From the NCBI GenBank assembly GCA_023525715.1, contig CM042016.1, forward strand, positions 77,793,382-77,857,381: a stretch of 64,000 bases of DNA, in the 5' to 3' direction. The translations under genes were made by a program, and so were the position numbers. The notes under the pieces were generated by a model. It was not told where the DNA came from. It ran no database searches and worked only from the letters and a program-made list of their open reading frames with translations. The stretch is from Cichorium intybus. Lineage: Eukaryota > Streptophyta > Magnoliopsida > Asterales > Asteraceae. Shown here piece after piece: positions 25,380 through 36,101 of this stretch; the first letter of the stretch is position 1; each line of letters opens with the position of its first letter.

Positions 25380-27010
25380 AAAATAAATTCTTCAAATGCG
25401 AAAATCACTTGAACAAATGTTAACTTCATCCTTTATAGATAAAAATAAATAGTTGTTTAAGACTAAGGAAATTCAAAAACAAGAAAAATTTATACCAAAA
25501 GAAAAGAAAATGATGATGCACAACGACAAAGTTTAACTCTTCTCTCATGAATTTAACCAAGTAAAGGACAAAACTTTGATTTTAGATTCTGAAAATCATA
25601 CTTTATTGCACTAAAAGGTATTTGAGAATCGACTTGAAACATTGGTAAGAAAACAGACTTCGAAGTGAGGTCAAGGCTATTTTACACTTTGAAGCCATGT
25701 TTGATTTCAATAACCTTAACATAATGTCTATTTCTAACCACCCTTCGAAACTTGACTCGCTTCAAATTCAAACTAATCTTGTAGCCTCAAAACTACACAT
25801 GACAATTCAAGTGCTCCGAAGTTTTCATCAAAAATAGAACCAACATCGTTTGATAAGTAAATTTACATCTCTTTTCATTAAATGATACAAAATTGAACTA
25901 TATGAAGATTTTTACTCACAAGGATTGTTTAAAACAAAAACAAAAAACATCAAAGAAAGAAACCAAATGGTGATGTTCTATGTCTTCGTATAAGGAAATT
26001 CATAAAAGAAAACAAGAAAGAATAATAGAAAACAATTGTCAAAAGAAACAAAGACAAACAAAAATCAAAAGATAACCAAGGGAATGCAAAAGAAAAATCA
26101 GCATTCAAAAGCTTATTCTTCTGTTTTAAATAACAGTACAAGGAGCTCCTATAACATAGTCGAGTACCTTGTAGAGGAATACGAACATTTCAAGTAGTCT
26201 ATCTTAAATGATAAAGTAGGAGTGGTGTACGAAGCTCAAAGGCTTGTCATCTGAGCTTAGTATCCAAACACTTCAACTGATGAAATGCAATAAATTTTTC
26301 AAACGATTCTTCAAAACAATCCAATCATACCTTCTGAAACACTTCTGATGTTCAATTCATGAATGAAAACCTCTTTAAATTTCAAATGCAAAGGATGTCA
26401 TCTTTATTATATTTGAAAAGTTTGAAGCACATAAGCACAACTACAAACATGTTTCCTAATGCGAAATCAAGTCAGTGATGGGGTGATTAGACTTATAAAT
26501 TCATGATCGATATTGTATCAAACAAACTTCCAAATGAAAAATGGACTTCCAACACGATTCGAATGACTCTGTACATCAACTTGATCAAATCATCTTTTCA
26601 TATTATTCATGAAAGCTAAGGTTAAATGACATATTGCATCAGTCAAAAAATAAAATCGAAAACTTATAGAAAAACAAAGAGAAAAACATATGGACTTCGG
26701 TACATTGATGCACACTTTGCAATCATCTGTCAATCACCGAAGTGACAGAACACTCTTCGGAGTCCATAGCAAATGCACCGAAGTGAGGAACTTTATGCTC
26801 CGAAGCGTATGGTCATAATTTTTCATAACTGCGATGTCAATTGAATGTTCAAATGATTTCCACATTTATGATAAATCACAGAGACAAACATTCCTTGAGT
26901 TTTAACTGTTTGCTTACAGCTGTCAATAAGAATTAAATGAAAAACATTAATCATAATGACGTCTCAAAAGATAACGGTTCAAATTTTGAATCATTGTAAC
27001 TGACAGCCGT
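25380..27010 (+). other. Non-coding spacer between pol and the extra ORF
   Basis: About 1.6 kb with no ORF of note. It is A-rich and contains scattered CCGAAG(T)/(A)CTTCGG motifs, clustered near 26690-26810, including ACTCTTCGGAGT, a perfect stem around a UUCG loop. Confidence 0.7.
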
Positions 27011-27011
27011 A

Positions 27012-27124
27012 TATTTCTCCTTTTTGCAGAGAAAGTGGGACGAGCAGGTGATGAGGTGTCTACTTTCTACTGGACCATTTTAAACATGCATTAAATGGCC
27101 TAGGGACCACGAATACTATATAAA
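27012..27124 (+). promoter_or_regulatory. Possible internal promoter and splice acceptor for the extra ORF
   Basis: TATATAAA at 27117-27124 lies about 100 bp before the ATG, followed by a CT- and CA-rich stretch like a plant 5' leader. Just upstream, TATTTCTCCTTTTTGCAG ends at 27029, a strong 3' splice acceptor shape. Either could deliver the downstream ORF on its own RNA. Both are inferred from sequence only. Confidence 0.45.
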
Positions 27125-27226
27125 CCTTCCACATCATCCATCGCACTCTTTACGCAAACTTACTCTCGAATTCTCTCTGCAAACACAACTTACTTCATCT
27201 TTTTCATTTTCATCAAACGTCCAATA

Positions 27227-30200
27227 ATGGCAGCTGAAGGATCTTCTCAGACCACTGAAGCTATTTCAGTACCTACTCTCAAAAGCCAGTCTGCAAATCT
27301 GGTACTACGCAACAACCTACAACTTTACCCTAAGCCCATCGATGCTCTTGTCGAATGCTTAAAGAGATCGATTCTTGGCTATGCCCTAACCTGCACACTA
27401 TCGATTCCTGCAACACTCGTTCACAGGGCACACTACACCTCGAATGCTCTGTTCGACACGAACAATCATGTGAAATCTGTATATTTTGAAGCCATTGATG
27501 TAAATGGAAAAACCAAGAAAGTCCAACTTACCAAGGAGAAATTTGCTGAAGCTCTTCATCTTCCCATCTACGATCCCAAGGAGATTGTGACTCCTTCTGC
27601 TGAGCAACTCGTTGATATGTTTAATGAAATGGGGTACTTTCCTCAACTCGAGAAGATCGGAATGTTTAAGAAGAACCAACTACCCGATCTGTGGAGATAC
27701 TACTTCAGTATCTTCCTCAGATGTCTTTCAGGAAGAACTTCAGGGCTAGATTCTGCAAGTGTGGCCTTTCAGAGCCTGCTCTTCGGAATCTACTATGATG
27801 TCAAAGTTGATTACGCCTCGATTCTATGGGCTGACTTCTGTTCACACATCAATCACAGTCTGAAGGGGACTGAAATTTCAAATGCAAGGTTCTGGGCAAT
27901 TGTTGTTCATGCCCATTATCAAAAGACTGGATATGTGGCAGACCCTTCTCTCCCCGAAATGAGGTACACTCCAATCACTGTATCTCCATTGGATGATGAA
28001 CCCGCAGTCTACTGTGCACAAATACCTGTAGCCATGCTCTCTAAGGTTCCCATGGAATGTAATGAAGTGAGCTCTTACCGCAACACTTTGGTGATCCCTT
28101 ATCCTACTCGTGATTTGAGCAAGGAGACATCTGTTTTAGAAATTCCCAAGGGAAAAGGGAAAAAGAAGATGACTGGGGGACCAAGTGGTCCGAAGAAAGA
28201 AGAAAAGAAACGAAAGGCTTCGGTGAAAACCACACCAAAGAGAAAACAACCGAAGAGACAGAGGAAACTGATTCCTGTGGATGAGTCTTCGGACTCTGAA
28301 AGGACTCCATCCACTGTCCAAGAAGAACAACAAGAAGATGAAGAACAAATTGTAAACCAACCTCCTCCATCTCCATTAAGAACATCCAAACCACATACAC
28401 CTCCACAAACAACTGTCCCTCCATCACCACCAAAATCAACCAGAGCTGACACACCTCCACACACAATTCCTCCTCCACCACCACCAACAACTGCTCCTCC
28501 AACTTCCGAAATACCTATCTCTGGTATTGATTTTTCATTACCAGAATTTGACTCACCCATATCACCATCAAGACAAATCCCAACTTCGACAGCACTCTTC
28601 GAAGCCTTTCACATGGCTCCCTTGAATGTTGAAGGAGCATCAGAAGAAGACCTACCGGATGAAGGCTTTGTACTAATGAAACAGTACAAAGTCCTCAACT
28701 CCAAGCTTGACACTGTCATTCAAGCTCAAACAGGATTTGACCCCACAAAACCAACCATTGGTGACATCACCGAAGAGATAGAATCTTTGGAGTTCACTCT
28801 CTCTAAAGAAATAAAAGAGTCTATGGATCGTCTTGAGAAGAAGCTCTTGGATGAACAAAATAAGATCCAATCTTCCTTCAAAAAGAAGTTGGAATCCGTT
28901 GTCACCTCCATCAACAAAAAGGTCGATGCTCTCACTGAGAAGACCGATAAAACAAACTCCGAAGTCATGAAAACCTTGCAAGGACTTCGGAGTGAAATCC
29001 AGCAAAGTACCAAGCTTGAAAAACAGCTTGATGAGGCCCGAGCAAAAATTGAAGAGCTCACTGCCGCCCAAACTACTTCGGATGTCACTAAATTTACAAA
29101 GGAACTGCAACGAACGAATGCAGCTCTCACACAAGATTTGATTACAAAGTTGAGAGTTGCACTTCAACCTCTGATAAATTTTTCTGACAGATTGTCTAGG
29201 CCACAGGGCAGGGCTAGATAGATCCCTGCATCCACAGCAGGTCCTACAACTTCAACCATCACAACCACTGGCATAGGTGCTAGTGGATCAGCTGGAGCTG
29301 GAAGCTCAACAGACCGATCACTAGAAAACTTAATTGCCCCACACATGGAAGAAACATACAGAGCCAGACAAGAAGACTACAATTTGATGATAAAGATAAA
29401 TGAATTTGCTCGAGATAATGGCGAATGGACCGTTGAGGCAATCAAGCAATTTGGATTCCAAAATCCAAATGTACTTAACAGACTTCCTCTTCGGAGTTTT
29501 GCAACTATTGACTCCGAAGACATCCAGCTTGATATTCCCTTCAATCCGAAGACTTTTGCTTTCCTTCAATTCGCCTCCTCTGTACCCGAGGATCAGAAAG
29601 CAAGTTTTTGGACCAACAAGATAAACTTTCATGCCAAATACATTCAACGGCAGAGTTATGTTTGGAGCTTGAACAAAATAAAGAAAATTCTTTCTATCAA
29701 AGAAGCTGAAGTCTACTTAGGCTTCAGAAATTATGAATTTCTTGTTCTCAGGGGGCAGATGAAGTTGAATCCAGGTTCTCAATTGCAGACTTCCCAATCA
29801 TGAATCCTATGGATTTCATCCAGATTCTTGATCTTTTGAGAAGTGGTGAGGCTGCTCATGCTGCAATGTCCTCCCTTGCCATCAAAAACCACCTACTGGG
29901 CTTTCTTAATAATTATCTTCTCAGGTTTTCAAAACAAGACCTAGAGCTATGTTCCTACTACAGACAACCCTTGAGCACTCCTCCTGTTGTAGTTCGGAAC
30001 ATAGCTAGATTCAAGAATGGAGAGATCTTAGACGAACCATATGGCGTAGTTTTCAAAGGACTTCGAAATGAAACCGAAGTCACAATCAAGTTCTTTGAAA
30101 TAGACTACATAGGCCTCTATCCCTCCTCCTTTATCTCAGGAATGATTTCTCATGTCAATGCCTGTCAAGCAAATACCATCAAGAAAAAGAAGAAATTCAT

Positions 30201-30500
30201 AGATCATATGATGTTGTAGTTCGGAACATAGCTAGATTCAAGAATGGAGAGATCTTAGACGAACCATATGGCGTAGTTTTCAAAGGACTTTGAAATGAAA
30301 CCGAAGTCACAATCAAGTTCTTTGAAATAGACTACATAGGCCTCTATCCCTCCTCCTTTATCTCAGGAATGATTTCTCATGTCAATGCCTGTCAAGCAAA
30401 TACCATCGAGAAAAAGAAGAAATTCATAGATCATATGAACTGGTATCTTGCAGTAAGAAAGACTCTGAAGCGGGCATACAAGAGAAACTTTCGAGTATAG
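27227..30500 (+). pseudogene. Copia 1 extra (envelope-like position) ORF, interrupted
   Basis: Begins MAAEGSSQTTEAI. Residues 1-290 form a compact domain I cannot name, with a mildly hydrophobic stretch near residue 50. A basic part follows, then a proline-rich segment (about 28350-28510, TPPQTTVPPSPP) and a long heptad-like region (about 28660-29130). This order is like the envelope-like ORF reported for SIRE elements, but no clear signal peptide or membrane anchor is visible and homology is not shown. A TAG at 29219-29221 ends the first part (664 codons), the same frame continues to 29803, a frameshift near 29750 moves it, and a 227-bp tandem duplication breaks the end. The likely original end is the TAG at 30498-30500. 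Confidence 0.7.
29984..30437 (+). repeat. 227-bp tandem duplication in the extra ORF
   Basis: 29984-30210 and 30211-30437 are almost identical. 227 is not a multiple of three, so the second copy shifts the frame and cuts the original C terminus from the rest. Confidence 0.9.
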
Positions 30501-30520
30501 ACTTCGGATGCACTTCACAC

Positions 30521-30532
30521 AAAGGGGGAGAT
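30521..30532 (+). promoter_or_regulatory. Polypurine tract of Copia 1
   Basis: AAAGGGGGAGAT directly before TGTTGAG of the 3' LTR. Confidence 0.92.
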
Positions 30533-31043
30533 TGTTGAGATATTTTGTGATGAAGTGCTGATACATCAGAAGTCCTACCCACAAGAAACCCCGAAGTGAA
30601 TAAACAAGAAGAAGACAACGAAGTCTAAAGACTCCGAAGTGCTATGCATAGAGGATCCGAAGACCTCACAGTCTGTCATCTTGTCTTTTGTGTGCACGCG
30701 TATAGTACAATACGTGTTGCATGAATCTCCTATCCTATTGGCTAGTACACTGATAGGATATTCTCTGTAAAAAGTGTACTATTGGTATCACTGATTCAGT
30801 ATAAATATCAGTGATACCATACCGTGTGTAATAAGTGATTACAAGTTTAGTTTACATAAATTGTATATCTCCAAGATAGAAAACCCAACTGTAAAACCCA
30901 AGTTCTAAAAAAATCATTCGGCACTTGTTATTCATATCTTATTGTTCGATTAAACTCTGTTTGCATTATCACTGTGTGATTGATTGTGTAATTGATCCAA
31001 TATCTATATTAATTCATCTATTCTCTTATTTCAACACCCAACA
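30533..31043 (+). repeat. Copia 1 3' LTR
   Basis: 511 bp, TG...CA, about a dozen differences from the 5' LTR. The TATA-in-loop inverted repeat is intact at 30783-30819. Followed by the TTAAG duplication. Confidence 0.96.
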
Positions 31044-31573
31044 TTAAGGCTGTATTAAGCCCATCCATGATCAAAGTAAACAGAAAGGGAGCGATTGGGT
31101 CTCCTTGGTGAAGGCCTCTTTGGGGAGAGAATTCAGTCGTGGGACTACCATTGACAAGCACAGAAAAGGATCCAGATTGCAAACATTCTTGAATCCATTT
31201 CCTCCATCTCTATCCAAAACCTTTTTGCATTAGGTAAGACCAAGAAACAGAATCATAAGCTTTGGCTATATTGGACTTGAATATGAACATTTTCTTCTTT
31301 TTTCTTTTTGCCCAATCCATTACTTCGTTAGTGATTAGGGGGCCATCAAGGATTTGTCTATCTTTAATGAAAGCCGATTGGGACTTATCAATAATCTTTG
31401 GAAGCATCCTCTTGACTCTGTTTGCAAGCATTTTAGAAAGAATTTTATAGACACTCGATATAAGGCTGATAGGGCGATACTCCTTAACCAAGGTAGGGTT
31501 GGGGACTTTGGGAATTAGAGTGATGAAAGCAGCGTTGACCCCTTTAGGAAGTTTGGGATTGATAGCAAAATCG

Positions 31574-31574
<1 letters not shown>
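31044..31574 (-). mobile_element. LINE, upstream part (RT fingers and palm)
   Basis: Minus-strand reading gives RT motifs LPKGVNAAFITLIPK, VKEYRPISLISSVYKILSK, SQSAFIKDRQILD, AKAYDSVSW and HQGDPIAPFLF, in the order that precedes the FADD block at 16735. The usual aspartate of the first catalytic block (KVDF/KVDI in relatives) reads KSNI here, and a TAG (near 31212) interrupts it, so it is inactive. The 5' end is truncated at a TA microsatellite. Confidence 0.88.

Positions 31575-31606
<32 letters not shown>
31575..31606. repeat. (TA)16 microsatellite between LINE and pararetrovirus
   Basis: A 32-bp TA tract. It is the far flank of the LINE insertion and the near flank of the endogenous pararetrovirus. 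Confidence 0.95.
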
Positions 31607-31608
<2 letters not shown>

Positions 31609-31682
31609 CGATCCTTAGGCCATGTATTTGGCCCTAATAATATGGTATTAGAGCCATGATTTCAAAAGTTCTTGATGAATTT
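31607..31682 (+). promoter_or_regulatory. Caulimovirid primer site and leader start
   Basis: TGGTATTAGAGCCATGA at 31643-31659 matches the tRNA-Met site that begins caulimovirid genomes, with one change from TGGTATCAGAGC. 31607-31642 is unassigned. After removal of Copia 2, only about 65 bp separate this site from the first ATG at 42340, short for this virus family, so part of the leader may be deleted. Confidence 0.7.
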
Positions 31683-31844
31683 TGTTGAATAATGTTTTTT
31701 TATGTTTTTATGTGACCATCACTGAAATAAGTCGAAATGTTTTTATTAACAGTTTATTTCAGATTGCGTAAATTCGAGATCAACCAAACCGTAGAAAATG
31801 ACGCTATGTACCAAAGAGCAAAAATGTCACCCAGCGACAGCAAT

Positions 31845-32192
31845 CGCGACCCAACAGCTCATGTGTCGCGAAGTGAAGAAAATCAAAACAAAAGAAGTAA
31901 ATGGCTGCAACAGCATGGATCGCGACCCGATCTCAAGCTGGATCACGACCCTACCTAGATGACAAATGCGTGACGCTTTGCTGACAAAGGATCGCGAACC
32001 TACGACAACCCGACGAGATCGCGACCCTACCCTTTCAACCATCGCGACCCGACCCGGATCGCGACCCGATCTTCTTACAGATCGCGACCCGACCCACCTA
32101 CCACACTCCACCGAGTCGGGTAGTGGCCAGCACAAAAGCGAGCATCACTCAAGATCGCGACCCGATCCTCTATAGGATCGCGACCCGATCTC
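31845..32192. repeat. ATCGCGACCC motif cluster in Copia 2 LTR (U3)
   Basis: About ten copies of (G)GATCGCGACCC(GATC), each with the TCGCGA palindrome, directly upstream of the TATA box. The 3' LTR has the same array at about 41153-41500; one unit reads GATCACGACC in the 5' LTR and GATCGCGACC in the 3' LTR, a CpG transition. Confidence 0.93.
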
Positions 32193-32205
32193 CGCTGGAC
32201 AGAAC

Positions 32206-32213
32206 TATAAATA
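32206..32213 (+). promoter_or_regulatory. TATA box of Copia 2 LTR
   Basis: TATAAATA immediately downstream of the CpG-rich motif cluster, followed by a CT/CA-rich start region. The 3' LTR counterpart is at 41514-41521. The R region would start near 32235. Confidence 0.75.
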
Positions 32214-32354
32214 GAGGCTTCCTCTTGCTGATTTTGTACAACCTACACAACATATACTCATAAACCTCAAGCATACCCACGACCAAACAGCTCAAAACTC
32301 TGAAAATTCTGCATTTGGCAACGAGGATCAAACCGCAAAACCGCAAGAAACAAA

Positions 32355-32450
32355 ACCTCTACCCGACACCAAACTTCAAACCGCTAAACAACCTCTACCC
32401 GACACCAAAACTTCAAACCTCTAAACAACCTCTACCCGACACCAAAAATC
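32355..32450. repeat. Three tandem copies of a 37-bp unit in Copia 2 LTR
   Basis: CTCTACCCGACACCAAA...CTTCAAACC-CTAAACAAC is repeated two and a half times. It is present in both LTRs and lies in the transcribed leader. Confidence 0.85.
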
Positions 32451-32654
32451 ACCAAAACGTCATCTTACCGTGAAGAACAAGAAATCGACATATCAAGAAA
32501 AACGCTATCTTCCGCAGCTATCGATAAGTTCTTTTAAAATTATATGTGTCGTTATTGATTTATTTAAACTGTTATAAATCAACTGTACCAAATATCCAAT
32601 ACATCCGAATTGAACCGTGACAACGAAAACACATGTGGACTGTATTTAACCGAG

Positions 32655-32825
32655 ACATCTAACTTCTAACTTCTAACCTTTTTATTTATTGTAAAAACAC
32701 GTTATCGTTGATAATGGCGTTTATTACATCTAACCTCTAACTTCTAACTTCTAACCTTTTTATTCATTGTAAAAACACGTTATCGTTGATAATGGCGTTT
32801 ATTACATCTAACCTTTAACTTCTAA
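32655..32825. repeat. About 86-bp tandem duplication in Copia 2 LTR
   Basis: Two copies of ACATCTAAC(C/T)TCTAACTTCTAACC through GATAATGGCGTTTATT, plus the start of a third. Present in both LTRs. Confidence 0.88.
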
Positions 32826-33003
32826 CTTTTACTTTATTTACCGCTTTCTGTCTATTTAAATACTGTCTAGTTTAGATTTACCGCTTTATTTTATTCCGCA
32901 ACTCTTATTTATTCCGCATATTATAGATAAAATACATATCTGTCACACAGTAATAGGCTTAAAAACCTTATTCGTGGAGATCAGTTATAGTATTTTCAAC
33001 AAT

Positions 33004-33014
33004 TGGTATCAGAG
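33004..33014 (+). promoter_or_regulatory. Primer binding site of Copia 2
   Basis: TGGTATCAGAG begins 2 nt after the LTR end. The next bases, GTCGTG, diverge from the usual CC. Confidence 0.9.
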
Positions 33015-33270
33015 GTCGTGTGATTTAATCTGAAATTTTTGTCGAAAACTTTTGTGTAGCGTTTTTATAAACCACCAATAAGTTTCCTTTAAAAATTTCA
33101 TCTTAATATCACTTGTTCAACAAAAAAATTAATTAAAAATATTAAAAAAAAAACATTTAAAAATTACTTGTGTGATTTATTTTGAAAATTTTTGTCGAAA
33201 ACTATTGTGTAGCGTTTTTATAAACCACCAATAAGTTTTTCCTTAAAAATTTCATTTTAACATCACATTT
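33015..33270. repeat. Duplicated leader of Copia 2
   Basis: About 100 bp around TTTTTGTCGAAAAC and GTGTAGCGTTTTTATAAACC occurs twice, roughly 150 bp apart, between the primer site and gag. It is non-coding and A/T-rich. Confidence 0.85.
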
Positions 33271-33287
33271 TCGTTAACAAAAAAAAA

Positions 33288-36101
33288 ATGTCTTCCGCAA
33301 ACTACTCAAACATAAATTCTGTATCTATTGCTAACAGTATAGGTTCAGGTACTCGAGCACCCATTCTTATTCCCGAAGAATATAAATCATGGGTAGGTCG
33401 TATGAATCTTCATCTCAACTCTATAAGTGAAGACGTGTGGAAATGTGTAGACGGATCTCTACCAGATAACATGACCTCTCTTACGAGTAACTTGGATATA
33501 CTGAATGAAAGGAAGAAACTTGAACTTCAAGCCAAAAAGGAGCTTGTGTCTGGAATACCCCACAGTATTCTAAGCCAAATGAATGATATAATCCTTTTAA
33601 CTGCAAACCAAATTTGGCAAACTTTGAAAAATCGTTTTGAAGGAAATGAGAGAATCATTGGAAACAAGAAAACATCTGTTTTAAACGAATTTGACAACTT
33701 CAAAATGTTTTCACATGAGACTATCCATGATGCTCATGACAGGTTCAATCTCATTACCATCAAAATGAATAATTTGGGCATTAAAAAGTCACAACATGAG
33801 ATAAACCTCAAATTTTTAAACAACCTTTATGAAAGCTGGAAAATGGTCAAACTCATCATTCAGGGAAATCCGGCAATTCATACTGAATCTTTGTACAATC
33901 TGTACGGAGAATTACAATCGTATGAATCATCGATTGACCCACCAACGTCTACTTCTTTTGGAGGACCACTTTCTTTGTTGTCAACATCCTCTCAAAACCA
34001 GACACATTTTCATGATCAAAGTCAAATTGATTTAAATCAAAACCAAGCTTTTTCAAATAATTCTTGTGACTTGTCTGATCCAAATAATGAAGCTGATTAC
34101 CAACAATTATGTGCTTTGGTAGCAAACACTAATCTCGAGAGATTTTTGCCACATCATAATCAATCAAACTTCAGACCAAATTTTCAACAAAGATCCACTT
34201 TTGGACAAAACTTTCAGAATCGTGGTTTTCAAAATAACAACAACTCTTATAATAACCAAAGTTCTGGATTTCAGCAAAATCATTCAAAACCATCTCAACA
34301 GAAACAAACTCAAACATCTGAAAGATCACCCGTTAAGAGCCAAAAGGCTGACAATAACGATGATGATGATGACGTAATCATTTGTCACAAATGCAAAGGA
34401 TTAAATCATTATGCCCGAGATTGTCGAGCCAAAGTCAAGGTCAAAGACTCAGCCTACTATGCTCAAAAAGCCGAAGAGTTGAAGAAACAAGAACAGAAAG
34501 CAAAGCAAAAAGCTTTGATGGCATTTCACGAACCTAGCGTGGAATACTGGCCAACTTCTGATGATGAAACAGATACTGAACCAGCTCAGTCAAACTTCTG
34601 CTTCATGGCTGACAATGAACCAACCACAAGAGCTCCATATGTCATCGATCAGGTATGGTCTATGATCTCAGATATCGGTCTTTCAAGAACACCATTTGAG
34701 TCCCACATGACTAAGATTGAGAACAGTCTAAAAGCTGATCTCAGACTGTATCTTGACACAATAGTCAAATCTGATATCTACAAATCTGAATTACAAACCT
34801 TGCAACTCAGATTTGGAGAATCCACAAGGACTAGAGACAAACTTGAAAGAGACATTGAACGAAAATCTGAAGAAAATAATCATGTCCTAGAACAATTAAA
34901 TGAAGCTCTAAAACAAAAAAGGGACTTAGAAATAAAAAATCAATCTGTTATTTCATCTGAAATAAAAGATACCTTAGAAAAGGAAGTCCTTCAGTTAAAA
35001 CAAAAAGTTCAAGATTTAACTGACAAAAACACTAGTTTAATTCTAAAACTAGATGATTCTTCAAAGCAAATCAAATTTCTTGAATCCGAAGATCAAAGAT
35101 TTCAAGGAAAACTGGATTCTATCAATATTGCCAGAAAATTGAGTGATGATGTTTTCACAAAAGCAAACAACTTAGGAACTGGCAAAATTGATACGAATTA
35201 TAAACCGGGAATTGGAAGAGAATCTTTTGAAAATGAAGAGACTGAAAAGAAAAATGGGAAAATTTGTGAAAACTCTAAATCGCCTCTACCTGATTTTTTC
35301 TTATCTGCTAATGAGGACGATTCAGATGATGAAACAGTTATCAATTGTAGCCCAGATGATACTTTTTTCAACAAGTCATTCAAAAGAGTTGTAAAATCTG
35401 AACCAGACTCTGCTAGTTCAGTAACTCATCAATTGAGATCTACTAAACTAACAAAGAATGATGGCACAATCAAACTTGAAAATTTCTTAAATGGAGAAAA
35501 TTCTGATAATCAAAATGGTAGTACTTCTGTTCCAACAGTCTTTCCCTCTTTAAACTCAACCTTTATTGGAAAGAACAGTCTGGGACAAAAGTATTCAAAG
35601 AAACAACAGACAAATAAACAACCCATTCAAGCTGTCTTTAAACCAAAAGAACAAAGCAAGCCCATTGTTTTCAAAGAAATACCTTTGAAACCAATCGCTG
35701 TGCCACAAAAACAAACCTTTAATCCAAAACAAAAACCTTTTCAGAAACCGATTCAAAGTCACTTTCAAAAGATAAACTTCAATCTCTCAAGGAACTTTCA
35801 GAAACCATCATTTCACCAAATTCCATTCAATCATCAAAGTGTTTTCCAAAACCATTCAGACCCCAGATACAAAGAAAGGTTATCAAACAGATCTTCACAT
35901 ATAGGATACTTTTCACAAGATCAGAAATCATTTCAAATGACAGGTTTTCAAAAACAAATCTCACTTTGGGAAAACCTAATAAATCAACTTAAGCCTCAAC
36001 CATTCCGTCCAATCAACAAATACTACAATGATTCCAAATTATCAAAAACCATTAACAAATCAGGACCCACCATGGTTTGGGTACCTAAACTTTCTGTCTA
36101 A
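33288..36101 (+). CDS. Copia 2 gag with coiled-coil extension
   Basis: Starts at ATG 33288 (MSSANYSNINSVSI), the first ATG after the leader; 937 codons, open throughout. Residues 1-240 form the Copia capsid domain (WVGRMNLHLNSI, QIWQTLKNRFEG). An Asn/Gln-rich linker leads to the zinc knuckle CHKCKGLNHYARDC at about residue 366. After CFMADNEP, a helical coiled-coil region runs about residues 515-610, then a Lys/Gln/Pro-rich basic tail ending in WVPKLSV and TAA. Pol follows in the same frame. The design parallels Copia 1 gag, though the sequences are well diverged. Likely roles are particle assembly and RNA binding. Confidence 0.92.
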   Translation: MSSANYSNINSVSIANSIGSGTRAPILIPEEYKSWVGRMNLHLNSISEDVWKCVDGSLPDNMTSLTSNLDILNERKKLELQAKKELVSGIPHSILSQMNDIILLTANQIWQTLKNRFEGNERIIGNKKTSVLNEFDNFKMFSHETIHDAHDRFNLITIKMNNLGIKKSQHEINLKFLNNLYESWKMVKLIIQGNPAIHTESLYNLYGELQSYESSIDPPTSTSFGGPLSLLSTSSQNQTHFHDQSQIDLNQNQAFSNNSCDLSDPNNEADYQQLCALVANTNLERFLPHHNQSNFRPNFQQRSTFGQNFQNRGFQNNNNSYNNQSSGFQQNHSKPSQQKQTQTSERSPVKSQKADNNDDDDDVIICHKCKGLNHYARDCRAKVKVKDSAYYAQKAEELKKQEQKAKQKALMAFHEPSVEYWPTSDDETDTEPAQSNFCFMADNEPTTRAPYVIDQVWSMISDIGLSRTPFESHMTKIENSLKADLRLYLDTIVKSDIYKSELQTLQLRFGESTRTRDKLERDIERKSEENNHVLEQLNEALKQKRDLEIKNQSVISSEIKDTLEKEVLQLKQKVQDLTDKNTSLILKLDDSSKQIKFLESEDQRFQGKLDSINIARKLSDDVFTKANNLGTGKIDTNYKPGIGRESFENEETEKKNGKICENSKSPLPDFFLSANEDDSDDETVINCSPDDTFFNKSFKRVVKSEPDSASSVTHQLRSTKLTKNDGTIKLENFLNGENSDNQNGSTSVPTVFPSLNSTFIGKNSLGQKYSKKQQTNKQPIQAVFKPKEQSKPIVFKEIPLKPIAVPQKQTFNPKQKPFQKPIQSHFQKINFNLSRNFQKPSFHQIPFNHQSVFQNHSDPRYKERLSNRSSHIGYFSQDQKSFQMTGFQKQISLWENLINQLKPQPFRPINKYYNDSKLSKTINKSGPTMVWVPKLSV

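Larger units (their letters stand above)
16809..31043 (+). mobile_element. Copia 1: Sirevirus-like Ty1/Copia element, 14.2 kb
   Basis: A complete element with 510-bp LTRs (TGTTGAG...CCAACA), primer site, gag, pol, a large extra ORF and a polypurine tract. It is flanked by the 5-bp duplication TTAAG (16804-16808, 31044-31048). The order protease-integrase-RT-RNase H is the Copia order. The long coiled-coil gag and a post-pol ORF with proline-rich and coiled-coil segments fit the Sirevirus (SIRE/Maximus) lineage. LTRs look about 97-98% identical by eye, older than Copia 2. Its length is well above the usual 5-10 kb because of the extra ORF, a 1.8-kb spacer and two internal tandem duplications. 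Confidence 0.95.
31683..33001 (+). repeat. Copia 2 5' LTR
   Basis: Direct repeat of 40990-42309. It contains the TCGCGACCC motif cluster, a TATA box, and two kinds of short tandem repeats downstream. Confidence 0.97.

Noticed and set aside
28099..28560. 153-codon Gly/Val-rich minus-strand frame
   Set aside because: It is the antisense shadow of the proline-rich segment of the extra ORF.
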